In this document: positions 1 through 7,379 of the stretch, one piece after another
How the letters are laid out: every line of letters begins with the position of its first letter
Numbering within the stretch: position 1 is the stretch's first letter
Source of the DNA: Pseudomonas citrullilanati
GTDB lineage: Bacteria; Pseudomonadota; Gammaproteobacteria; Pseudomonadales; Pseudomonadaceae
DNA: 38,444 nucleotides
Assembly: GCF_030580855.1 (NCBI RefSeq)
Contig: NZ_JAUQOP010000048.1
Span: forward strand, 1-38,444
Reading direction: 5' to 3'
The notes under the pieces: model-generated
Databases searched by the model: none
What the model was told of the DNA's origin: nothing
Seen by the model: the letters and a program-made list of their open reading frames with translations, nothing else
Made by a program: the position numbers and the translations under genes

Positions 1-818
1 GCTCTCTCCCACACTGGATCTCGGTTGCTCACAAACCTGCGGCCCAGCACAAATCCCCTGTGGGAGCGGGCTTGCCCGCGAAGGCGTCGGCACAGGCGAC
101 ATCCATACAAGCTGACCCACCGCCATCGCGAGCAAGCTCGCTCCCACACTGGATCTCGGTTGCTCACAAACCTGCGGCCCGGCACAAATCCCTGTGGGAG
201 CGGGCTTGCCCGCGAAGGCGTCGGCACAGGGGACATCGAGGCAAGCTGACCCACCGCCATCGCGAGCAAGCTCGCTCCCACACTGGATCTTGGTTGCTCA
301 CAAACCTGCGGTCCGCCACAAATCTCCTGTGGGAGCGGGCCTGCCCGCGAAGGCGTCGGCACAGACGACATCAATGCAAGCTGACCCACCGCCTCGCGAG
401 CAAGCTCGCTCCCACAGTGGTTCTCGGTTGTTCACAAACCTGCGGTCCAGCACAAATCCCTGTGGGAGCGGGCTTGCCCGCGAAGGCGTCGGCACAGGGG
501 ACATCGAGGCAAGCTGACCCACCGCTTTCGCGAGCAAGCTCGCTCCCACACTGGATCGCGGTTGTTCACAAACTTGCGGTCCAGCACAAATCCCTGTGGG
601 AGCGGGCTTGCCCGCGAAGGCGTCGGCACAGGGGACATCGAGGCAAGCTGACCCACCGCCTTCGCGAGCAGGCTCGCTCCCACACTGGATCTCGGTTGTT
701 CACAAACCTGCGGCCCAGCACAAATCCCCGGTGGGAGCGGGCTTGCCCGCGAAGGCGTCGGCACAGGCGACATCGAGGCAAGCTGACCCACCGCCTTCGC
801 GAGCAGGCTCGCGCCCAC
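1..818. repeat. Tandem REPIN array, 6 full units plus a left partial
   Basis: Each unit is an inverted pair of REP sequences about 88 bp long, followed by a conserved spacer of about 46 bp. Full units lie at 60-147, 194-281, 329-415, 462-549, 596-683 and 731-818, so the period is 133-135 bp. Positions 1-13 are the end of an earlier unit. The left REP of each pair carries a GCGGGC/GCCCGC hairpin and the right one mostly a GCGAGC/GCTCGC hairpin; the two classes alternate strictly. The spacer, which begins ACTGGATCTCGG, is itself nearly invariant, so the whole 134-bp block has been duplicated. Long open frames through the array are an artefact of the repeat and are not genes. Confidence 0.95.
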
Positions 819-885
819 AGGAGGAGTGGTGGAACCGTACCTGCTCGGGATGACGATGGATCAGTGCCGGTGGCATCGACCGATG

Positions 886-1650
886 TCAGATGAAGACGAT
901 CTCGTAGGGCATGCCCATGCGATCGAGGATCACCCGTGGCACCAGGGGGGCGATGCCGTTGGCGGGTTCGCCGTTGAGCTGGCTGGCGTAAGCGTACATT
1001 GCATGGCGTTTGCGGGCGGTGGTCCAGACATCCAGGCGCAGTTTGCGGGCCCGGTGCCAGGGGATTTTCTTCTGCTCGCGCACCGGCCAGTGCCAAGCCC
1101 AGACGGGCAGTTCATTGAACAGCGCGCCGACGGCTTCGGCGGCCTGGGCACCGGCCCGGCCCACGGTGTCGTGGTCGCTGTCGCCGTCCTGGCGCCAGGT
1201 GCCGAACACCACGTCACCCGGTCGCAGGTGCTGGCCAATGAAGGCCGTCAACTCGGCCTCGTGTTCGGCCAGGGCCTTTTCCGGAAAACCACCGCGCACC
1301 CATTGCAGGCCGTGAGGGGGAATGCCGAGGCGATGCAGGGCGTCCACGCTTTCCTGGGGGTGGGGGCGGTGCATGCGCAAGCGTTCATCGGTCCACAGCG
1401 GCGAGCCCGGATGACCGAGATCGCCGTCGGAGACCGAAATCAGCAACATGGGCTGGTCCAGGTTGCTCAACAACTGGATCAAACCGCCACAGGCCCCGAC
1501 TTCATCGCCCGGATGCGGGGCGAGGATCACGGCGCGGGCGCCGGCGGGCACCAGGGTCTGGGTACTGATGATGGGTATGTCGGCCAGCTGCGGTGCGCTG
1601 TTCCATATTTGCGGATGCTGCCGACTGTTCAGGCGAGAGGCGGGTTTCAT
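886..1650 (-). CDS. PIG-L (LmbE-like) deacetylase family protein with altered motif
   Basis: The product is 254 residues. PIG-L proteins are zinc-dependent N-deacetylases of N-acetylglucosaminyl and related substrates. The first metal motif reads HPGDE at residues 46-50, where the family has HPDDE, so the usual catalytic Asp is Gly. A later DHDTVG segment (159-164) fits the third zinc-ligand histidine. No signal peptide or membrane segment is evident. The frame stays open upstream to 1836, but that part looks non-coding; the ATG at 1650 with GGACG about 6 bases upstream is preferred. A terminator separates the gene from glgX upstream, so it is probably transcribed on its own. The substrate is unknown. 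The fold assignment is firm, the activity is not. Confidence 0.8.
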   Translation of the reverse strand: MKPASRLNSRQHPQIWNSAPQLADIPIISTQTLVPAGARAVILAPHPGDEVGACGGLIQLLSNLDQPMLLISVSDGDLGHPGSPLWTDERLRMHRPHPQESVDALHRLGIPPHGLQWVRGGFPEKALAEHEAELTAFIGQHLRPGDVVFGTWRQDGDSDHDTVGRAGAQAAEAVGALFNELPVWAWHWPVREQKKIPWHRARKLRLDVWTTARKRHAMYAYASQLNGEPANGIAPLVPRVILDRMGMPYEIVFI

Positions 1651-1847
1651 GGAAAACGTCCTTGTTGTATTCAATCCTGCGGCCTTGCACCGGGCCTGTC
1701 GCCCGATGGTGCGCGTGAGGTCATGATTGCCATGGGCGGCGCTCCGAATCCTGGAGTCTACCGCAAGCGAAGTATTGACCATGTCGGCCGATTCGTCGCG
1801 TGGCATCTGTGCCTGAGCCGTATTTTTTTCTTCCAACTGGCCTCATG

Positions 1848-1882
1848 AAAAACGGGGCCACATCCCTGTGGCCCCGTTTTTT
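1848..1882. terminator. Strong intrinsic terminator after glgX
   Basis: ACGGGGCCACA and TGTGGCCCCGT form an 11-bp perfect stem around a TCCC loop, flanked by an A run on the left and a T run on the right. It can therefore work in both directions. It ends the glgA-glgX operon transcript before the PIG-L gene. Confidence 0.92.
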
Positions 1883-1902
1883 CAATGGTTTATCAAAAGT
1901 AG

Positions 1903-4062
1903 TTAATCTTCTTCCTCACGTTGCAATTCAAACAACAACAGCGAACGCCCGGTGACCGAATACTCGCTTTCGAACTCGAAACGCTCCTGGCCGCGCACGG
2001 TCGGCTGGTTGGTGTCGACCAGGCAGGTCCAGAAACTGCCCTCCGGCACCTCCGGCAAGCGGAAGTTGACGATGTCATGGTGGGCATTGACCACCAGCAA
2101 CAACGTCGCATCGCCGCCCTTGCGCCGGATCCCGGTTTCCTGGGCGCGCCCGTCCATCAGCATGCCCAGGCAACGGCCGTGGCTGTCCTGCCATTGCTCA
2201 ACGGTCATTTCGTTGCCGTCGGGCGCCAACCAAGTGACATCCTTGACGCCGATGTCCTCGTTGTAATTGCCCACCAGGAACCGTCCGCGACGCAGGATCG
2301 GGTAGGTCAGGCGCAGCTTGATCAAGCGCTTGACGAACTTGAGCAGGGCCGCGCCATCTTCGCTCAAGTCCCAGTTGACCCAGCCGATCTCGCTGTCCTG
2401 GCAGTAGGCGTTGTTGTTGCCGTGCTGGGTGCGGGCGAACTCGTCACCGGCGACGATCATCGGCGTGCCCTGGGCAAACAGCAGGGTGGCGAAGAAGTTG
2501 CGCATCTGCCGATGGCGCAGTGCATTGATCTGCGGATCGTCCGTCGGCCCTTCGACGCCATGGTTCCAGGACAGGTTGTTGTTGCTGCCGTCCTGGTTGT
2601 TCTCGTCGTTGGCCTCGTTGTGCTTGTCGTTGTACGACACCAGGTCATTGAGGGTGAAGCCGTCGTGGGCGGTGACGAAGTTCACCGAGGCGTAGGGACG
2701 TCGGCCGCGCTGGTTGAACATCTCGCCGGACGCCGTCATGCGGCTGGCGAAGTCGGCCAGTTGCCCGTCGTCGCCTTTCCAGAAGGCCCGCACGGTGTCG
2801 CGGAACTTGTCGTTCCATTCCATCCAGCCGGGCGGGAAGCCGCCCACCTGGTAGCCGCCGGGACCACAATCCCAAGGCTCGGCGATCATTTTCACCTGGC
2901 GCAGCACCGGATCCTGCCGACAGGCGACGAGGAAGCTGTGGCGCTCATCGAAGCCGTCGTGGTAGCGACCGAGGATGGTTGCCAGGTCGAAGCGGAAGCC
3001 GTCGACGTGCATTTCCGTGGCCCAGTAGCGCAGGGAGTCGGTGACCATCTGCAAGACGCACGGGTGGCTCAGGTCCAGGGTGTTGCCGGTGCCGGAGTCG
3101 TTGATGTAGTAGCGCTTGTCGTCGGGCATCAGCCGGTAGTACGAGGCGTTGTCGATGCCGCGCATGGACAGGGTCGGGCCTTGTTCGTTGCCTTCGGCGG
3201 TGTGGTTGTAGACCACGTCGAGGATGACTTCGAGGTTGGCTTCATGCAGGTGCGCGACCATCTCCTTGAACTCGGCGATCTTGCCGCTGGCCAGGTAGCG
3301 CGGGTCCGGGGCAAAGAAGGCGATGCTGTTATAGCCCCAGTAGTTGGTCATGCCCTTGTGCAGCAGGTGCTGGTCATTGACGAAACCGTGGATCGGCAGC
3401 AGTTCCACCGACGACACGCCGAGCTTGCGGATGTGTTCGAGCACGTCGTCGACCATCAGCCCGGCAAAGGTGCCGCGCAGGTTCTCGGGCACCGAGGGAT
3501 GGCGCATGCTGATGCCACGCACGTGGGTTTCATACAGGATGGTCTTGTCCCACGGCACGCTGACACGATGGTCGTGGCCCCAGGTATGCGCCGGGTCGAT
3601 GACCTTGCACTTGGGCACGAACGGCGCGCTGTCACGCTCATCGAAGCTGAGGTCGCCGTCGGGGTGGCCGATGGTGTAGCCGAACAGCGCTTCGGACCAT
3701 TTCAGCTCACCGACCAGTTGCTTGGCGTACGGGTCGATCAGCAGTTTGTTCGGGTTGAAGCGATGGCCGTTCTCCGGGTCATACGGGCCGTAGACCCGGT
3801 AACCGTAGATCAGGCCTGGGTGCGCATCGGGCAGGTAGCCGTGGTAAATCTCGTCGGTGTACTCCGGCAGCTCGATGCGTTCGAGCTCGACCTCGCCGGC
3901 ATCGTCGAAAATGCACAGTTCGACCTTGGTGGCGTTGGCCGAAAACAGCGCGAAATTGACCCCGAGGCCATCCCAGGTCGCACCAAGCGGAAAAGGCAGC
4001 CCTTCACGAATCCGCGAAGCCTCGATGACAGGCGGCGGCGTGGTTTTTTTTGGACGGGTCAT
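1903..4062 (-). CDS. glgX: Glycogen debranching enzyme GlgX
   Basis: The product is 719 residues, usual for GlgX, a GH13 isoamylase-type enzyme that hydrolyses alpha-1,6 branches of limit-dextrin-like glucan in the cytoplasm. An N-terminal CBM48-like domain (about 20-120) precedes the catalytic barrel. Visible GH13 motifs are DVVYNH (282-287), DGFRFD (354-359, with the nucleophile Asp last), AEPWD (394-398, acid/base Glu) and a later AHDGF. The ATG at 4062 is preferred over the upstream ATG at 4092 because AGGAGC sits 5 bases before it. It is the last gene of the glgA-treZ-malQ-treY-DUF2934 operon, after a 173-bp gap that contains a hairpin. Debranching would supply linear maltodextrins to MalQ and to TreY/TreZ. 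Confidence 0.96.
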   Translation of the reverse strand: MTRPKKTTPPPVIEASRIREGLPFPLGATWDGLGVNFALFSANATKVELCIFDDAGEVELERIELPEYTDEIYHGYLPDAHPGLIYGYRVYGPYDPENGHRFNPNKLLIDPYAKQLVGELKWSEALFGYTIGHPDGDLSFDERDSAPFVPKCKVIDPAHTWGHDHRVSVPWDKTILYETHVRGISMRHPSVPENLRGTFAGLMVDDVLEHIRKLGVSSVELLPIHGFVNDQHLLHKGMTNYWGYNSIAFFAPDPRYLASGKIAEFKEMVAHLHEANLEVILDVVYNHTAEGNEQGPTLSMRGIDNASYYRLMPDDKRYYINDSGTGNTLDLSHPCVLQMVTDSLRYWATEMHVDGFRFDLATILGRYHDGFDERHSFLVACRQDPVLRQVKMIAEPWDCGPGGYQVGGFPPGWMEWNDKFRDTVRAFWKGDDGQLADFASRMTASGEMFNQRGRRPYASVNFVTAHDGFTLNDLVSYNDKHNEANDENNQDGSNNNLSWNHGVEGPTDDPQINALRHRQMRNFFATLLFAQGTPMIVAGDEFARTQHGNNNAYCQDSEIGWVNWDLSEDGAALLKFVKRLIKLRLTYPILRRGRFLVGNYNEDIGVKDVTWLAPDGNEMTVEQWQDSHGRCLGMLMDGRAQETGIRRKGGDATLLLVVNAHHDIVNFRLPEVPEGSFWTCLVDTNQPTVRGQERFEFESEYSVTGRSLLLFELQREEED

Positions 4063-4147
4063 AGTTGCTCCTGCAAAAGACAGATACGGCAAAGCAGAGT
4101 GGTCAAAAGTGTGTTGATTGCCTGGCGGCTGTCACGGTGCGAGCACC

Positions 4148-4195
4148 TGTGGCGAAGAGATTTATCCCCGCTGGGGAGCGAATCCCTTCGCCACA
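4148..4195. repeat. Intra-operon hairpin element (TGTGGCGAAG type)
   Basis: TGTGGCGAAG at the left and CTTCGCCACA at the right pair perfectly over 10 bp, and TCCCC/GGGGA pair inside, giving a long imperfect hairpin. It resembles a second class of Pseudomonas repeat hairpin, distinct from the GTGGGAGC REPs in this window. It lies between the DUF2934 gene and glgX, where it could stabilise upstream mRNA or attenuate glgX. Confidence 0.7.
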
Positions 4196-4235
4196 AGATG
4201 CCGCGCGATGGCAACGCACTGCATGAGCGTTGTGA

Positions 4236-4574
4236 TCAAACCGCTGGAGGCTTGCGCGCCGCCCGTGGTTTTTTCTCGGCAGGTTTTTCAATCGCCGAAT
4301 TGGCCGCCGCGGGTTTGGCCGCTGGCTTGGCCTTGGGCGCGGCCGCTTTCGGCGCAGGCTTGGGCGCTGAGGCCTTGGCGGCAGGCTTGCTGCCGTCCGC
4401 CTTGGGAGCGGGGGCCTTGCCCGCGGCCTTGGGCGGCTTGCTCGGGGCCAGGGCTTCGGCTTCCGCCAGTTTGCGCGCCATCTCCCAGTGGCGCTTTTCG
4501 TGCCCGGTGGGTTTACCTTCGGACTCCCAGATCTGATAGGCGAATTCGCGAATACGTTTATCGTCGGTACTCAT
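4236..4574 (-). CDS. DUF2934 protein with Lys/Ala/Pro-rich tail
   Basis: The product is 112 residues. Residues 3-40 match the short DUF2934 helical domain (RIREFAYQIWESEGKP followed by HWEMARKLAE). The rest, about 43-112, is a low-complexity tail of AAPK/PAAK-type repeats like eukaryotic histone H1 tails or the Pseudomonas AlgP tail. The start at 4574 has GGAGC 6 bases upstream. It sits between treY (18 bp upstream) and glgX, an operon position that I recall being conserved in pseudomonads. No molecular function is known for the domain. The basic tail suggests binding to nucleic acid or another polyanion, which is inference only. Confidence 0.85.
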   Translation of the reverse strand: MSTDDKRIREFAYQIWESEGKPTGHEKRHWEMARKLAEAEALAPSKPPKAAGKAPAPKADGSKPAAKASAPKPAPKAAAPKAKPAAKPAAANSAIEKPAEKKPRAARKPPAV

Positions 4575-4592
4575 CGCAGTGCTCCTGACAAC

Positions 4593-7379
4593 TCAAGATT
4601 GGATAAAGACATTGACCGGGAAATCCCCCAGCGCGGCGCTGATCATCAGCTCCCCTTGGGGTGTGACTGCTGTGCTTGAAAAAAGTCCCTTCAGTTTTCC
4701 CTCCTGGGCGGCAAACGGTAACGCCACGCGGGTATCGCCCCAGTCCGAGGCGGCCACCTGCGGCTGCGCACTGTTTTCCAGCAGGCGTGCCGCGTGGATC
4801 GGCACCACCACGACCGCCCGTTGCTGCTGGTGCTCACGCATGAACGCCAGCACCCGCCGGGCTTGCTCGCCGAGCACTTCCAGCGGTTGGTAGCGGCCTT
4901 GCTGGAACAATTGCGGGCATTGGGCGCGGATGGCCAGTGTCCTGGCGATGAGCGCCTGCTTGACCCGGCCACTGCGCCAGTCCTGCAGCAACGCCGCCGG
5001 GGTGGCGTCGGCCTGCAAGCCCTCGCGACGGGCCTGGAAATCCACCGGGCGCCGGTTGTCCGGGTCCACCAGGCTGAAGTCCCAGAACTCGTTGCCCTGG
5101 TACAGGTCCGGCACGCCGGGCACAGTCATGCGCAGCAAGGTTTGCGCCAGGCTGTTGAGCGCGCCCGCCGGCGCGATGGCCTGGACCGCCTCGGCGATGG
5201 CGCTGCGCAGCGGCAGCCCCTCATCGCCCAGCAACAAGCGTTCGAGGAACATCTGCGTCGCCTGCTCATAGGCGTCGTTGACCGCCGCCCAGCTGCTTTG
5301 CAGCTTGGCTTCGCGCAGGGCCTTGCGCTGCCACTGCCACAGGCGTTCGTTGTACTCGGCCAGGGCCTTGCGGTCCTGGATGTCCAGGTCCAGCGGCCAG
5401 CTCCCCAGCAGGGCCTGGTACAGGATCAGCTCATCGCCGGCCGAAGGCGCCGCCGGGTCGCTGTGCAGCGAGGGCGCCAGGATCCGCCATTGTTCCACGC
5501 TGGCGGTGTACCAGTCGGCGCGCTCGCTGAGCACGGCGAGCCGGGCGCGGGTGTCTTCGCCACGCTTGTGGTCGTGGGTCGCGGTGGTCATCAGGTTGTC
5601 GGGGAAATGTTCGAGTCGCTCCAGGCAGGCATCGTGGAATTCCTGGGGCGGGGCACTGAAGCGTTCGGTGTTGTAGCCCACGTCGTTGCGCGACAACAGC
5701 ACGGCTGAGCGATACAGCGCGGTGTCTTCCACGGCCTTGGCGGCGGCCGGCGACGTCAGTTGCTGGAAGCGCACGCAGGCATGGCGCAGGCGCTTGCGCT
5801 GGGGCCCACGGGGACGTTGCCGCCAGGGCATGCCGCCGAGCCAGCCAGCCAGGCAATCGAGCACTGGCCAATCGGCTTCGCTGAGGGTCTGCCGGGCGCC
5901 TTCAAGGGCCTGCTTGAAGAATGCCTCGTCTTCGGCCGAGCGTCCGAGGGGACTGATGTAGGTGCGGTACACCGGAAAGTGCACGATCAGTTCCTGCAAG
6001 GCCCGGCGAATCGCGCCCAGGGTCAGGTCGCGGGTCATCACGTCGTCCCGCGCCACCTGCAGCAGGGCCTGGGCGACGCTTTCGAAGTCCCCGGCCAGGG
6101 AGCCGTTGAGGATTTGCTGGCGGGCCAGCCGGGCCTCTTCGATGAAGTGCGCCGGTCGTTCGCTCTGGCGGCTCCAGAACTCGGCCAGCGGTTCGGCACC
6201 GGCCGGGTCATGTTGCAGCAGCGAAATCTGGTTCATGAACTCGTAGCCGGTGCTGCCATCGACGTTCCAGTCCCGGCGCAGGGTCTCGCCGTCGCCGAGG
6301 ATCTTTTCGATGAAGATCGGCAGGTGCCGCGACGGCGAAAGCGCGTCGAGGCGCCGGCGCAACTTGCGGCTGTAGCCCCGTGGATCAGCGAGCCCGTCGA
6401 TGTGATCGATGCGCAGCCCATCCACCAGCCCTGCGCTGATCAGTTGGAAAATCTTCGCGTGGGTGGCTTCGAACACGGCGGGACGCTCGACCCGCAGCCC
6501 TCCCAGCTCGTTGACATCGAAGAAGCGCCGCCAGTTGATGTCATCCGCGGCGGTGCGCCAGCTGGCGAGCCGGTAGCTCTGGCGCTCCAGCAGTTGGTGC
6601 AGGCGCTCGAAACCCTCGGGTTGCGTGGAATCGTAGCCGCGCAGGTGATCCTCGATGGCCGCGAGGAATCCGGGGGCCGCCGCCAGTTCGCGCAATTCGG
6701 CTTGCAATGGGCGGGCGAGGGTATGGGCATCGGTCTGGTAGTTCAGCGTGGTGAAGCGTTCCGCCAACGCCCTGAGCGTTTCCGCCTGTTCGGCGGGCAA
6801 TTGCTCGGCGGGCTTGAGCAACTCGCCATAGTGCATCGGGCAGATGGGGAAATGGTGCTCGTAGTGCTCGACATAGAAGCTGCCCTGGGCGGCATTGAAA
6901 CGCAGTTGCAAGGTGCCTTCCTGCAAGGCCACGCCGTAGTCGCTGCCCAGGAACGGCAGCAGCAGCTGGCCTTCCATCAACGGGTCGGGGGAGTGCCACT
7001 GGATGTCGAAGAACTCGCCATACGGGCTCAGGCGACCCCATTCCAGCAAGTCCAGCCACCAGGGGTTGTCGTTGCCACCGACGGCCATGTGGTTGGAGAC
7101 GATGTCGAGGATCAGCCCCATCCGGTGCTCGCGCAGGGTCGCCACCAGGCGTCGCAAGGCATCCTCGTCGCCCAGTTCCGGATTGACCACGGTCGGGTCG
7201 ACCACATCATAGCCGTGCATGGAGCCGGCCCGGGCCTTGAGCAGCGGGGAGGCGTAAATATGGCTGATGCCCAGCGCGGCGAAGTACGGCACCTGCGCAA
7301 CGGCATCGTCGAGGGTGAAGCCTTTATGGAATTGCAGGCGAATCGTCGCCCGCAGCGGTTGGATCTCGGTTCGGTTCAT
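4593..7379 (-). CDS. treY: Malto-oligosyltrehalose synthase TreY
   Basis: The product is 928 residues, a GH13 enzyme that turns the reducing-end alpha-1,4 bond of a maltodextrin into an alpha,alpha-1,1 bond, leaving a terminal trehalosyl unit. Motifs are the N-terminal RLQFHKGFT and YASPLLKARAGSMHGYDV segments typical of TreY, DIVSNH (92-97), GLRIDH (321-326, nucleophile Asp 325) and FIEKIL (356-361, acid/base Glu). The start codon overlaps the malQ stop in an ATGA junction (7376-7379), which implies translational coupling. The product is cleaved by TreZ from the same operon to free trehalose, a compatible solute used in osmotic and desiccation stress. Confidence 0.97.
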   Translation of the reverse strand: MNRTEIQPLRATIRLQFHKGFTLDDAVAQVPYFAALGISHIYASPLLKARAGSMHGYDVVDPTVVNPELGDEDALRRLVATLREHRMGLILDIVSNHMAVGGNDNPWWLDLLEWGRLSPYGEFFDIQWHSPDPLMEGQLLLPFLGSDYGVALQEGTLQLRFNAAQGSFYVEHYEHHFPICPMHYGELLKPAEQLPAEQAETLRALAERFTTLNYQTDAHTLARPLQAELRELAAAPGFLAAIEDHLRGYDSTQPEGFERLHQLLERQSYRLASWRTAADDINWRRFFDVNELGGLRVERPAVFEATHAKIFQLISAGLVDGLRIDHIDGLADPRGYSRKLRRRLDALSPSRHLPIFIEKILGDGETLRRDWNVDGSTGYEFMNQISLLQHDPAGAEPLAEFWSRQSERPAHFIEEARLARQQILNGSLAGDFESVAQALLQVARDDVMTRDLTLGAIRRALQELIVHFPVYRTYISPLGRSAEDEAFFKQALEGARQTLSEADWPVLDCLAGWLGGMPWRQRPRGPQRKRLRHACVRFQQLTSPAAAKAVEDTALYRSAVLLSRNDVGYNTERFSAPPQEFHDACLERLEHFPDNLMTTATHDHKRGEDTRARLAVLSERADWYTASVEQWRILAPSLHSDPAAPSAGDELILYQALLGSWPLDLDIQDRKALAEYNERLWQWQRKALREAKLQSSWAAVNDAYEQATQMFLERLLLGDEGLPLRSAIAEAVQAIAPAGALNSLAQTLLRMTVPGVPDLYQGNEFWDFSLVDPDNRRPVDFQARREGLQADATPAALLQDWRSGRVKQALIARTLAIRAQCPQLFQQGRYQPLEVLGEQARRVLAFMREHQQQRAVVVVPIHAARLLENSAQPQVAASDWGDTRVALPFAAQEGKLKGLFSSTAVTPQGELMISAALGDFPVNVFIQS

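Noticed and set aside
1..818. Array considered as a CRISPR
   Set aside because: Repeats are inverted pairs of about 88 bp, and the intervening 46-bp sequences are nearly identical instead of unique. No cas genes are nearby.
60..893. 277-residue open frame through the first REPIN array
   Set aside because: It is a translation of the 134-bp repeat (GERACPRRRRH-type periodicity) that also appears on other frames and in the other arrays; it has no family signature.
1651..1836. N-terminal extension of the PIG-L gene from 1836
   Set aside because: The added 62 residues look non-coding and the start at 1650 fits family length and has a ribosome binding site.
1921..4536. 871-residue frame opposite glgX
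   Set aside because: It is the antisense shadow of glgX and the DUF2934 gene, a common effect in high-GC DNA.
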